Positions 18,569 to 27,068 of a stretch of DNA of 64,000 nt are shown here, piece by piece. The DNA comes from Halomonas qaidamensis. GTDB lineage: Bacteria > Pseudomonadota > Gammaproteobacteria > Pseudomonadales > Halomonadaceae. The position numbers were made by a program, and so were the translations under genes. Positions within the stretch are counted from its first letter, which is position 1. Every line of letters begins with the position of its first letter. Location: NCBI RefSeq assembly GCF_025917315.1, contig NZ_CP080627.1:2976001-3040000 (forward strand). Direction: 5' to 3'. The notes below the pieces were generated by a model. The model saw only the letters and a program-made list of their open reading frames with translations, was not told the origin of the DNA and did no database searches.

Positions 18569-19184
18569 AAATGACCCCACTTAATCGTGATGAAGAATAA
18601 AGATGTTTTAAAATACGGTTATTTGCTTGAAAGTTTCATTTGACCCTTTCACATTATACTTTTAGCTATAGAGCTAACGTCGAAACGACGTTAGCTTATC
18701 GACCAAAGTAGTGACTCTCTTAATTAAGCTTGGCCAATTAACTCTGACGTTTATTAAAAGTAGCAAACATTGCTTTTGACTAACCCATAGACCATCGTCC
18801 TATCACAAGACAAAAAACGCTAAAAAAATATAAAAAAACTTCAAAAACAAGTCGTTATTTACCACATCAAACGTCATAATGTTTCAAAGAAGCTCATTGA
18901 TACCAAAGTCTGGGATTTATTTTTTGCAATTATTGCCCACTATTAACAACGAGCCACACAGGGTAATCATGCGTTATTCGCACGATGCTTACCGATTCAC
19001 TACACAACCGTAATCAATGCCATAATAGGCACTACCGCTTAATCAACAAGGTAATGCGCTTAACCGTGCTAATTCATCACAGATAACTAAAAAAGCGTTT
19101 TTCTATGACGGATTACCCTGATGGATCACACGCTATCCTGAGTTCACTTTCCAACCCTAAAAATCACAACTGGAGAGCAACACA
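18569..19184. other. 616-bp AT-rich intergenic region before the DUF485-symporter operon
   Basis: Divergent control region between the DUF294 gene (-) and the acetate symporter genes (+). I see the palindromes and -10 box given separately and several A/T-rich tracts (for example around 18825-18850 and 18910-18925). I find no convincing ORF, terminator or full promoter for the rightward genes. The length suggests regulator binding sites, probably for CrbR-type control, but I cannot name a site. Confidence 0.6.
18653..18696 (-). promoter_or_regulatory. Candidate promoter with overlapping nested palindromes
   Basis: On the minus strand a perfect -10 box TATAAT lies at 18658-18653, about 85 bp before the DUF294 gene. 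Upstream is a perfect 11-bp inverted repeat (AGCTAACGTCG, loop AAA, 18672-18696). A second 6-bp dyad, TTAGCT-ATAG-AGCTAA (18662-18677), shares its left arm with the first. There is no good -35 box, and the palindromes cover that position, which suggests an operator. Confidence 0.45.
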
Positions 19185-19445
19185 ATGGCAGATGACAAAG
19201 CTAATGCTGCTGAATACTGGAAAGCCAACGTTCGACTAATATTCGGATGTCTAGCCGTTTGGGCATTTGTTTCCTACGGATGCGCTATTCTTTTCCGCCC
19301 CCTGCTAGCTGGTATTCCCGTTGGCGGGACTGACTTGGGCTTCTGGTTTGCTCAGCAGGGCTCCATCCTCACTTTTATCGTGCTGATCTTTTTCTATGCC
19401 TGGAAAATGAACAAGCTTGACGAAAAATTCGGTCTTGGGGAGTAA
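19185..19445 (+). CDS. yjcH: DUF485 membrane protein (YjcH-like)
   Basis: 86 residues, GGAG ten bases before the ATG. Two membrane segments are visible (about residues 18-38 and 58-76) with a short periplasmic loop, and the tail KMNKLDEKFGLGE is typical of DUF485. Such proteins are nearly always encoded directly before an acetate-type sodium:solute symporter, as here (six bases between the genes). They are thought to assist the transporter, although no mechanism is known. Confidence 0.92.
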   Translation: MADDKANAAEYWKANVRLIFGCLAVWAFVSYGCAILFRPLLAGIPVGGTDLGFWFAQQGSILTFIVLIFFYAWKMNKLDEKFGLGE

Positions 19446-19451
19446 GTCAGC

Positions 19452-21233
19452 ATGAGCCAGTTTGCAATTAACTTACTATTTGTTGGCGCTTCATTTGCGC
19501 TCTATATCGGGATTGCGATATGGGCGCGAGCGGGATCGACCAAAGATTTCTATGTCGCTGGTGGCGGCGTTCACCCTATCACGAACGGTATGGCAACGGC
19601 CGCCGACTGGATGTCAGCTGCATCGTTTATTTCCATGGCGGGCCTGCTAGCATCCGGTGGATATGCTAACTCTTCTTTCCTAATGGGTTGGACCGGCGGC
19701 TATGTTATCTTGGCAATGTTGCTAGCGCCTTACCTACGCAAGTTTGGCAAGTTTACGGTGCCTGACTTTATCGGTGACCGCTTTTACAGCAACACAGCGC
19801 GCTTCGTCGCGATTGTGTGCTTGATTGTTGCTTCTGTGACCTACGTTATCGGTCAAATGACCGGTGCAGGCGTTGCTTTCTCACGCTTCTTGGAAGTGAG
19901 CAACACCTGGGGCATCTGGATCGCAGCATTGATTGTTTTCCTATACGCCGTTTTCGGTGGTATGAAGGGCATCACCTATACACAGGTTGCCCAGTACGTA
20001 GTACTTATCATTGCTTACACCATTCCGGCGGTGTTTATTGCCATGCAGCTTACTGGCAACCCGATTCCGATGTTTGGTATGTTCAGTACGCATACTGAAT
20101 CCGGCATTCCGCTACTGACGAAGCTAGACGAAGTAGTTAATGCGCTTGGCTTCCGCGACTATACCGCTGACGTCGACAATAAGCTCAATATGGTGTTGTT
20201 CACACTCTCGCTGATGGTGGGTACAGCAGGTCTGCCACACGTTATTATTCGTTTCTTCACCGTACCTAAAGTTGCTGATGCACGTTGGTCCGCTGGCTGG
20301 GCACTGGTGTTCATTGCACTGCTTTACCTTACCGCGCCTGCGGTTGGTTCCATGGCACGCCTGAACTTGGCGACCACGGTGTTTCCAGAAATGGCGGGGC
20401 AGGTGGAAAACTACGAAGAAGCAGCCAACAATCCGATTCTCTATGAAGATCGTCCGGAGTGGGTGCGCACGTGGGAAGAAACCGGGCTTATCACCTTCAA
20501 CGACCTCAATAACGATGGCCGCATCCAGATGTACAACGATGCTGTCGATTTCTCTGATCGTGGCTGGGAAGGTAACGAGCTAACGGTAAACAATGACATT
20601 CTCGTTCTGGCTAACCCTGAAATCGCTAATTTGCCAGGCTGGGTTATTGGTCTTATCGCTGCCGGTGGTATCGCAGCGGCACTCTCAACCGCTGCGGGTC
20701 TGCTCTTGGCAATTTCATCGGCTATTAGCCATGACTTGATCAAAACAATGATCAATCCGAAGATCTCTGAGAAAGGGGAAATGCTGGCAGCACGTATCTC
20801 TATGGGTGGCGCCATTCTTCTGGCTACCTATCTTGGGCTTAATCCGCCAGGGTTCGCAGCACAGACCGTAGCTCTTGCCTTTGGTATCGCCGGTGCATCG
20901 CTGTTCCCAGCGCTAATGATGGGTATCTTCTCTAAGCGCATGAACAGCAAAGGCGCAATTGCCGGCATGCTGGCAGGCTTAATCTGCACCTTGCTGTATA
21001 TTTTCACTTACCTAGGCTGGTTCTTTGTTCCCGGCACCAACATGCTGGCTAACACACCAGACAACTGGATCTTAGGCATCTCACCACTGTCCTTTGGTGC
21101 AATAGGGGCAATGATCAACTTTGCAGTTGCCTTTGCTGTCTCTAGTGCAACGGAAGAGCCTCCACAAGAGATTCAAGACCTGGTAGAAAGCGTTCGTTAC
21201 CCGAAAGGTGCTGGTGTAGCGGTTGACCACTAA
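19452..21233 (+). CDS. actP: Sodium:solute symporter, acetate type (VC_2705 subfamily)
   Basis: 593 residues, about 13 membrane segments, inner membrane. SSS-family transporters with a DUF485 partner take up acetate or other short organic acids with Na+. The conserved start WARAGSTKDFYVAGGGVHPITNG and ATAADWMSAASFISMAGL are visible. So is the long acidic insertion before helix ~9 that marks the VC_2705 subfamily (about residues 310-390). It contains DLNNDGRI, a dockerin/EF-hand-like calcium loop, at 20502-20540. This subfamily differs from E. coli ActP, so the gene symbol is by analogy. A terminator follows after ~55 bp. The nearby crbS, crbR and acs support acetate as the substrate. Confidence 0.9.
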   Translation: MSQFAINLLFVGASFALYIGIAIWARAGSTKDFYVAGGGVHPITNGMATAADWMSAASFISMAGLLASGGYANSSFLMGWTGGYVILAMLLAPYLRKFGKFTVPDFIGDRFYSNTARFVAIVCLIVASVTYVIGQMTGAGVAFSRFLEVSNTWGIWIAALIVFLYAVFGGMKGITYTQVAQYVVLIIAYTIPAVFIAMQLTGNPIPMFGMFSTHTESGIPLLTKLDEVVNALGFRDYTADVDNKLNMVLFTLSLMVGTAGLPHVIIRFFTVPKVADARWSAGWALVFIALLYLTAPAVGSMARLNLATTVFPEMAGQVENYEEAANNPILYEDRPEWVRTWEETGLITFNDLNNDGRIQMYNDAVDFSDRGWEGNELTVNNDILVLANPEIANLPGWVIGLIAAGGIAAALSTAAGLLLAISSAISHDLIKTMINPKISEKGEMLAARISMGGAILLATYLGLNPPGFAAQTVALAFGIAGASLFPALMMGIFSKRMNSKGAIAGMLAGLICTLLYIFTYLGWFFVPGTNMLANTPDNWILGISPLSFGAIGAMINFAVAFAVSSATEEPPQEIQDLVESVRYPKGAGVAVDH

Positions 21234-21287
21234 GTCATAATCGACCCCTCCTTGGCGCACTGCCATCAGGTTCGGATCGATACTTAT

Positions 21288-21321
21288 CATCGGGCTTCCT
21301 TAGGGAGGCCCGATGTCATTT
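21288..21321 (+). terminator. Intrinsic terminator of the symporter operon
   Basis: A 12-bp stem, CATCGGGCTTCC and GGAGGCCCGATG (one G-T pair), with loop TTAG, followed by TCATTT. Confidence 0.8.
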
Positions 21322-21335
21322 AAGAAGGATAATTT

Positions 21336-21869
21336 ATGATATGGCATCTTGTTGCCGCTGTATTCGCAGGGCTTGCCGCCGCAGGGATAGGCCTACTGCT
21401 TAGAACACTCACTCGCAAGCGGCTACCCAAGTGGATAGTGCCCGTCTTTGGTGGTTTAGGCATGCTGGGGTATCAGGTCTCCACCGAATATAGCTGGTTT
21501 GATCACAAGCGTTCTCAACTGCCCGAAACAGCTATCGTCATTTCCAGTGACACCTCCAGCGCGGTATGGCGGCCTTGGACGTTTGCCTATCCTATGACGA
21601 CTAAATTCAGCATTGTTGATAGCGACAATGTACGCGCGCGCCGCGTTGACAATGAGCTCATCGCTGAGTTTATTCTTTACCAGTTTGAACGTCACCATAC
21701 CGACGTACTGACCACACAGCCTTATATATTGAACTGCACTCACCGCGAACTAATGCCCCTAAATGCGGAGACAGGTGATGCTGAAGTAAGCAGACTACGC
21801 ACATTGCGGGAAACGGCTCCTTTGCTGACAACTGTTTGCCAACTTGCCGCTGACCAGCAGCAGACGTAG
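21336..21869 (+). CDS. Conserved membrane-anchored hypothetical protein
   Basis: 177 residues; I do not recognise a named family. AAGGA lies shortly before the ATG at 21336. Two hydrophobic segments (about residues 5-22 and 34-50, the latter PVFGGLGMLGYQVS) put it in the inner membrane. The remainder is a hydrophilic domain with SWFDHKRSQLPE, two tryptophans (VWRPWTF) and a C-terminal part containing two cysteines (LNCTHREL, TVCQLA). It lies between the symporter and the crbS kinase on the same strand, just after a terminator and 74 bp before crbS, so it is probably transcribed with crbS. A role in acetate sensing can only be guessed. Confidence 0.75.
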   Translation: MIWHLVAAVFAGLAAAGIGLLLRTLTRKRLPKWIVPVFGGLGMLGYQVSTEYSWFDHKRSQLPETAIVISSDTSSAVWRPWTFAYPMTTKFSIVDSDNVRARRVDNELIAEFILYQFERHHTDVLTTQPYILNCTHRELMPLNAETGDAEVSRLRTLRETAPLLTTVCQLAADQQQT

Positions 21870-21943
21870 CGGTCTGCCTTCGCTTAAAATGAAGCGTTTA
21901 TTCGCGTAGTCGCTAAGTGAAGCTTTTAATGTAGGGAGACAAC

Positions 21944-24900
21944 ATGTTCCATGGCGGTCTACTGGTCGCAGTATCGCTGCTTTATATTGCAGTGTTATTT
22001 GGCATTGCCTGGTTTGGTGACCGCCGTGCACGTACCCATGGTGCCAGCCGCCGACGGCCAATTATCTACAGTTTGGCATTGGCAATTTACTGTACCTCGT
22101 GGACGTTCTACGGCGCGGTAGGGCAAGCAGCCACGGCGGGCTGGTCGTTTGCGAGTATCTTTGTTGGCCCGATCTTAACGTTTTTACTGTTTTGGCCTGT
22201 ACTGGCAAAAATGATTCGCGTTGCAAAGCATCAAAACGTTACGTCAATTGCTGACTTTATTGCCTCTCGCTACGGCAAAACGCAATCTCTCGCCGCCTTT
22301 GCCAGCTTAGTCGCCCTTATTGGCACTCTGCCCTACATTGCGCTGCAATTAAAAGCGGTGTCTACCACGTTTAGTGTGCTTACCGACGCTGCGGATATGA
22401 CCCATACGCCGCTGTTTGGCGACACTGCATTTTACGTCGCGATTGTCATGGCGATCTTCGCCATCCTGTTTGGGACACGTCATACCGATGCGACAGAGCA
22501 TCACGAAGGACTAATTCATGCCGTAGCTTTCGAATCTTTGATAAAGCTATTGGCCTTTGTGGTACTCGGCGCTTTTGTTACCTGGGGCATGTTTGATGGC
22601 CTAGGTGAGCTAATGGGCCATGCCGAGAGCCAGTTAGAGCTACAGCGCCAGCTAGCCAACCAAGACTTTGGCCAAAGCTTCTGGGCACAAACGCTGCTTG
22701 CAATGCTCGCCATACTTTGTCTGCCACGCCAATTTCATGTCGCCGTTGTGGAAAATATCCATCCGGATGACGCCACAAAAGCACGCTGGCTATTTCCACT
22801 TTATCTACTCGCGGTCGCCTTTTTTGTTGTGCCTTTAGCGGCGGCCGGCCTGTTACTGTTTTCTGAAAGCGGGGTCGAGCCTGATACCTATGTACTTGCC
22901 CTTTCTATGGCATCCGGCCAGCAGTGGCTGACGCTTCTCACCTTTATTGGCGGTTTTTCTGCCGCCACAGGCATGGTGATTGTGGCGGCAGTGGCGGTTT
23001 CCATTATGATTTCTAATGAAATAGTGATTCCGGCGCTATTTAGACTGCGTTGGTTTGACACCAAAGCACGCGATTATGGGCGCTTGGTGTTACGCGCACG
23101 CCGTCTGACCATTGTCGCTGTCTTGGCGATGGCTTACGGCTTCTATCAACTCATTGCTGAGTTCACTTCTCTAGCGTCCATTGGCATGCTCTCTTTTGCA
23201 GCCGCCGCTCAGTTTGCGCCAGCACTTATCGGTGGTTTGTACTGGAAACGCGGCAACCGACTTGGCGTGATTGTCGGCATGAATGCTGGCTTCGCCATTT
23301 GGACTTACAGCCTGCTAATGCCGGCAATGATCAACGCGGGCGTACTACCACAAGCATGGCTAGCAGGCGGGCCACTAGGACTGACTTGGCTATCTCCCAC
23401 GACCTTATTTGGCCTGAACCTAGGTGATCCATTCACACATGGCGTCATGCTATCGCTGGGAATCAACCTGTTTTGCTATATTTTCGTTTCACAAGTGACG
23501 TCTCAGCGTGTCGTAGAACGTATTCAGGCATCACTGTTTGTTGATAGTGTTGAAACTCGCCAAACCTCGGTTAACCGCCCCTGGACCGGTGCCACCACCG
23601 TTGGTGACCTGAAAGTGCTTTGCGAACGCTTCCTAGGCGCCAGCCAAGTGGAACGAGCATTCGAGGATTATGCACGCCGTGCGGGCAAGCCTATGGAAGA
23701 TAGCTCCCGAGCGTCCATCGACGTTATTCAGTTTACCGAACGTTTTCTTGCCTCAGTGTTAGGCGCATCATCGGCCCGGATAGTGGTTAACTCAGCACTT
23801 CAAGGGCGTGGCATTGGTATCTCAGATGTCATCTCAATTGTTGATGAAGCATCCCAAGTGCTGGAGTTCAATCGCGCATTGCTGCAAGCCACTATTGAAA
23901 ATATCAACCAGGGCATCAGCGTTGTAGACCAGAACTTGCGTCTGGTGGTGTGGAACCAACGGTATTTAGAGCTATTCCGCTTCCCAGACCATTTGATACG
24001 GGTTGGCGCACCGATGGACCGCATTTTTCGTTATAACGCCCATAACGGCGAATATGGCCCCGGCGATCCGGAAGAGCATGTCCAACTGCTGTTAGATAAT
24101 ATTCGTGACGGACAACCCCATCGATACGTGCGCTATCGCCAAGATGGCAGCGTGCTGGAAGTCCAAGGCAACCCGATGCCTGGCGGGGGGTTTGTCTATA
24201 CCTATCAGGATATTACCCAACAGAAGCGAATCGAAGAAGCATTGATACGCTCTGAAAATAATATCCGTATTTACACAGACAATGTACCGGCACTGATTGC
24301 TTACTTTGATAAGGAGTGTCGCTATTTATTCACCAACCGCGCCTATGAACAAGCCTTCGACATAGATCGTAATGCCGTCATTGGGCGGCGCTACGAAGAC
24401 GTATTGCCCGTTAAAAAGGCCGAAGAGCGTATGCCATGGGTACAGCGAACCCTAGCAGGCGAACGGGTAAGTTTTGAAGTCTCGATGCGTGTCAACGACG
24501 CCATGCGCTATATGCTGGTCACCTATACGCCCCACTTTGGCGACAGCCAATCGATCCTAGGCTTCTTCGCACTTTATCAAGACATTACCGAGCGCCGCCA
24601 AGCCGAAATCGCTTTGAAAGAGACCAACGAAACGCTTGAAGAGCGCGTTCGCGAGCGCACTCAGGCGCTTTCCGAGGCCAATGCGGCGTTGCGTCAGGAG
24701 AACCGTGTGCGCGCCGAAGCCGAACAGGCGCTGCGTCAAGCGAAGCAATTAGCCGAAGATGCTAACGCGTCTAAAACACGCTTTTTAGCTGCTGCCAGCC
24801 ATGATTTATTGCAGCCACTTAACGCCGCGCGACTGTTTACTTCTGCGTTAATGCAAAACGTTACTGCCAGCGATACCCAACGCACCATTAGCCATATTGA

Positions 24901-25891
24901 TAACTCACTTCAAGCGGCAGAGGAGCTACTGGGTACGTTGTTAGACATTTCTAAACTTGATGCAGGCGCATTAACGCCCCGCCGCAGCCACTTTGCATTA
25001 GCCGATATCATCCGCCCATTGCGGGCAGAGTTTGAAGTGATGGCAGAAGACAGAGGCCTGGATCTCGTAGTTGTACCAACGCAACAGTGGGTAGACTCAG
25101 ATCCACAAATGCTGCGCAGAATTGTGCAAAACTTTCTCTCTAATGCAATCCGCTATACGCAAGAAGGCCGTGTACTGCTAGGTTGCCGCCGACAAAATGA
25201 CCGCCTTTCTATTGAAGTATGGGATAGCGGGCCTGGCATACCAGAATCAAAGCTTACGGAAATTTTTCAAGAATTCCGGCGTTTGGATCAAGTATCACGC
25301 CATAAAGAGAGTGAGAAAGGCCTAGGCTTAGGGCTTTCTATCGCAGACCGTATGAGCCGCGTACTTGACCACCCTATTAAGGTTCGGTCTTGGGTCGGCG
25401 TGGGGACAGCATTCTGCGTCAGTGTACCTATTGTGGCCGCCCGTGAAGTAACTGTCGCGGATCAAGAACCTCAGAACCGGCGTAGCGGTAATAAGCTAGC
25501 GGGTACTCGCATAGTGTGTATTGATAATGAAACTCTGATTTTAGAAGGCATGACCGCCATGCTGACAGGCTGGGGATGCGAGGTATTTACAGCCACCAGT
25601 ATTGGTGGTGCAAAATCGATTTTGCGTAATATGGACGGTGATCCTGACGCCATCTTGGCAGACTACCACCTAGATAACGAAGTGACCGGCCTAATGGCGC
25701 TTGAAGCCCTTAGTGAGCGCTTTGAAGGAGCGGTACCTGGTATTGTCATCACCGCCGACCGCACCGAAACGGTAGCAGAAGAGATCAAACGTGCGGGTTA
25801 TCAACTGCTACTTAAGCCAGTCAAACCTGCCGCGCTGCGCGCGCTTTTAACTCGCACCCTTCAGGCTAGCCGGGCAGGAGGGAAAACGTAA
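21944..25891 (+). CDS. crbS: Symporter-linked hybrid histidine kinase, CrbS/MxtR type
   Basis: 1315 residues, with AGGGAG ahead of the ATG. The first ~500 residues are an SLC5/SSS-type transporter domain with about 13 membrane segments. A STAC-like linker (~540-620) follows, then PAS domains (about 640-760 and 770-890) and a coiled coil (~890-940). Next are HisKA with SH953DLLQPLNA, HATPase (DSGPGIPE, GLGLGLSIADRM) and a C-terminal receiver with predicted phospho-Asp D1240 (ILADYHLDN) and Lys in LLLKPVK. This is the layout of CrbS (Vibrio) and MxtR (Pseudomonas), which with CrbR/ErdR switch on acs. The cognate-type regulator and acs follow here, which strongly supports that role. Confidence 0.93.
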   Translation: MFHGGLLVAVSLLYIAVLFGIAWFGDRRARTHGASRRRPIIYSLALAIYCTSWTFYGAVGQAATAGWSFASIFVGPILTFLLFWPVLAKMIRVAKHQNVTSIADFIASRYGKTQSLAAFASLVALIGTLPYIALQLKAVSTTFSVLTDAADMTHTPLFGDTAFYVAIVMAIFAILFGTRHTDATEHHEGLIHAVAFESLIKLLAFVVLGAFVTWGMFDGLGELMGHAESQLELQRQLANQDFGQSFWAQTLLAMLAILCLPRQFHVAVVENIHPDDATKARWLFPLYLLAVAFFVVPLAAAGLLLFSESGVEPDTYVLALSMASGQQWLTLLTFIGGFSAATGMVIVAAVAVSIMISNEIVIPALFRLRWFDTKARDYGRLVLRARRLTIVAVLAMAYGFYQLIAEFTSLASIGMLSFAAAAQFAPALIGGLYWKRGNRLGVIVGMNAGFAIWTYSLLMPAMINAGVLPQAWLAGGPLGLTWLSPTTLFGLNLGDPFTHGVMLSLGINLFCYIFVSQVTSQRVVERIQASLFVDSVETRQTSVNRPWTGATTVGDLKVLCERFLGASQVERAFEDYARRAGKPMEDSSRASIDVIQFTERFLASVLGASSARIVVNSALQGRGIGISDVISIVDEASQVLEFNRALLQATIENINQGISVVDQNLRLVVWNQRYLELFRFPDHLIRVGAPMDRIFRYNAHNGEYGPGDPEEHVQLLLDNIRDGQPHRYVRYRQDGSVLEVQGNPMPGGGFVYTYQDITQQKRIEEALIRSENNIRIYTDNVPALIAYFDKECRYLFTNRAYEQAFDIDRNAVIGRRYEDVLPVKKAEERMPWVQRTLAGERVSFEVSMRVNDAMRYMLVTYTPHFGDSQSILGFFALYQDITERRQAEIALKETNETLEERVRERTQALSEANAALRQENRVRAEAEQALRQAKQLAEDANASKTRFLAAASHDLLQPLNAARLFTSALMQNVTASDTQRTISHIDNSLQAAEELLGTLLDISKLDAGALTPRRSHFALADIIRPLRAEFEVMAEDRGLDLVVVPTQQWVDSDPQMLRRIVQNFLSNAIRYTQEGRVLLGCRRQNDRLSIEVWDSGPGIPESKLTEIFQEFRRLDQVSRHKESEKGLGLGLSIADRMSRVLDHPIKVRSWVGVGTAFCVSVPIVAAREVTVADQEPQNRRSGNKLAGTRIVCIDNETLILEGMTAMLTGWGCEVFTATSIGGAKSILRNMDGDPDAILADYHLDNEVTGLMALEALSERFEGAVPGIVITADRTETVAEEIKRAGYQLLLKPVKPAALRALLTRTLQASRAGGKT

Positions 25892-25994
25892 TGATACAGC
25901 ATAACGTCATTCTCAAATGACGCACCAAACCGTCATTCCCAAATGATGCACCAAACTGTCATTCCCAAATGATGCACCAAACTGTCATTCCCGA
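25891..25994. repeat. Four tandem 26-bp repeats after crbS
   Basis: Four head-to-tail units without spacers begin at 25891, 25917, 25943 and 25969. The consensus starts ATGATGCACCAAAC and ends TGTCATTCCCAA. Copy 1 is the most diverged; copies 3 and 4 differ by one base near the end. Copy 1 starts on the last base of the crbS stop codon. Each unit contains TCATT and, across the junction, AATGA, so unit junctions form small palindromes. Confidence 0.9.
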
Positions 25995-26085
25995 GTGGGG
26001 TTATCGGGAATCCAATTTGACCTTATCCGCTGATATGAGTGCCTGCTTCTAAGTAAGATTCCCGCTAAAAGCACGCGGGAATGAC
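25984..26085. repeat. REP-like inverted pair (BIME-like element)
   Basis: 102 bp bounded by inverted ends GTCATTCCCG and CGGGAATGAC. Each end is itself a hairpin: TTCCCGA...TCGGGAA at 25989-26010 and ATTCCCGC...GCGGGAAT at 26058-26082. This is the form of two REP palindromes facing each other. It lies between the convergent crbS and crbR genes, where it may also stop transcription. Confidence 0.75.
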
Positions 26086-26136
26086 AAAGAGGCGAGACAC
26101 GTATTAGCGAAAAAATATATTAATATTAATTAGCTA

Positions 26137-26799
26137 TTAAGAAGAAACTTTCGGCGGCTCTACTTCCAGCTTTTGAGCAGCAATAACCGCCTGAGTGCGC
26201 GAATGAACACCTAGCTTGCGCAGAATAGCCGTTACGTGCGCTTTAATCGTTGCTTCTGAGACGCTAAGCTCATAAGCGATCTGCTTATTGAGCAGCCCTT
26301 CGGTCAGCATATTGAGGACCCGAAACTGCTGAGGTGTCAGCGAGGCAATTGCCTCTGCAAAACGTGACTCTTCTTCGCTGGTTTCATCTAATACATTTGC
26401 CAATGCTTCTGGCAGCCAAACTTCCCCTTCCATAATCTCTCCCACCGCTTCAGCAATTAGCTGTAGCGATGATGATTTAGGAATAAAGCCTGATGCGCCA
26501 TAATCGATTGCGCGTCGTACGACATAGGGCTCATCACTGCCTGACACAACCGCTACCGGAATATCTGGCATCTGACCTCGCAGTTGAATCAATCCCGAGA
26601 AGCCATGCGCGCCAGGCATGTGTAAGTCCAATAAAATCAAATCAGCATCCGGGTGCCGATTGACGACCTCAGTGGTGGCTTCCATAGTATCGGCTTCGAC
26701 AATCTCAGCCTGGGGAGCTAATTGGCGCAACGCCTGGGTAAGCGCTGCACGAAACAGCGGATGGTCGTCAGCGACGATAAACTTATGGGCTACTGCCAT
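26137..26799 (-). CDS. crbR: LuxR/NarL-type response regulator, CrbR/ErdR type
   Basis: 220 residues from ATG 26799, preceded by an excellent GGAGGAAT; a longer frame starting at 26871 has no such site. The receiver domain covers residues ~5-120, with acidic pair D11/D12, phospho-acceptor D58 (LILLDLHMPG) and a conserved SGSDEP block. The GerE-type helix-turn-helix is at ~150-212 (LTPQQFRVLNMLTEG, then NKQIAYELSVSEATIKAHV). It lies tail-to-tail with the CrbS-type kinase and upstream of nothing but the repeats. acs is the next gene on the same strand, as in CrbSR/MxtR-ErdR loci that control acetate use. Confidence 0.92.
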   Translation of the reverse strand: MAVAHKFIVADDHPLFRAALTQALRQLAPQAEIVEADTMEATTEVVNRHPDADLILLDLHMPGAHGFSGLIQLRGQMPDIPVAVVSGSDEPYVVRRAIDYGASGFIPKSSSLQLIAEAVGEIMEGEVWLPEALANVLDETSEEESRFAEAIASLTPQQFRVLNMLTEGLLNKQIAYELSVSEATIKAHVTAILRKLGVHSRTQAVIAAQKLEVEPPKVSS

Positions 26800-26887
26800 G
26801 GATATTCCTCCGGTTCCTCGAGCAGCGGGGTTGTTTGCCGCCGCGACGCTAGGCTCATACGGTTGAAGCATGGTACCCCATGGGCTT

Positions 26888-26899
26888 CGTCATTCCCAA
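26888..26899. repeat. Isolated copy of the CGTCATTCCCAA repeat core
   Basis: The 12-bp core CGTCATTCCCAA of the 26-bp tandem repeat occurs once more, about 90 bp upstream of the crbR start, so the crbR gene is flanked by the motif on both sides. Confidence 0.6.
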
Positions 26900-26940
26900 G
26901 CATCACATGCATAATTTGTCATCGATACGTCATTAGAACC

Positions 26941-26973
26941 AAAATAACAGTGCCGGCTTGATAGCCGGCACTG
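26941..26973 (-). terminator. Second terminator-like hairpin between acs and crbR
   Basis: A perfect 10-bp stem, CAGTGCCGGC and GCCGGCACTG, with a 6-nt loop, followed on the minus strand by TTATTTT. It backs up the acs terminator at 27031-27062. Confidence 0.75.
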
Positions 26974-27030
26974 TAACAGACTGAACTAGTTTGCCCTAAT
27001 TAACATAGCAACCAGTTGACATCCGTCATT

Positions 27031-27062
27031 AAAAAGCACTCCCCCAACAAGGCAGGGGGAGT
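27031..27062 (-). terminator. Intrinsic terminator of acs
   Basis: An 8-bp stem, ACTCCCCC and GGGGGAGT, with a 9-nt loop, then GCTTTTT on the minus strand, directly after the acs stop codon. Confidence 0.85.
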
Positions 27063-27068
27063 AAAACA

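Noticed and set aside
18911..18930. Sigma-54-type promoter upstream of the DUF485 gene
   Set aside because: TGGGATTT...TTGCA looks similar, but the GG and GC elements are separated by 11 or 12 bases instead of the required 10.
25891..25994. CRISPR array
   Set aside because: The 26-bp units are contiguous with no spacers, and no cas genes are near.
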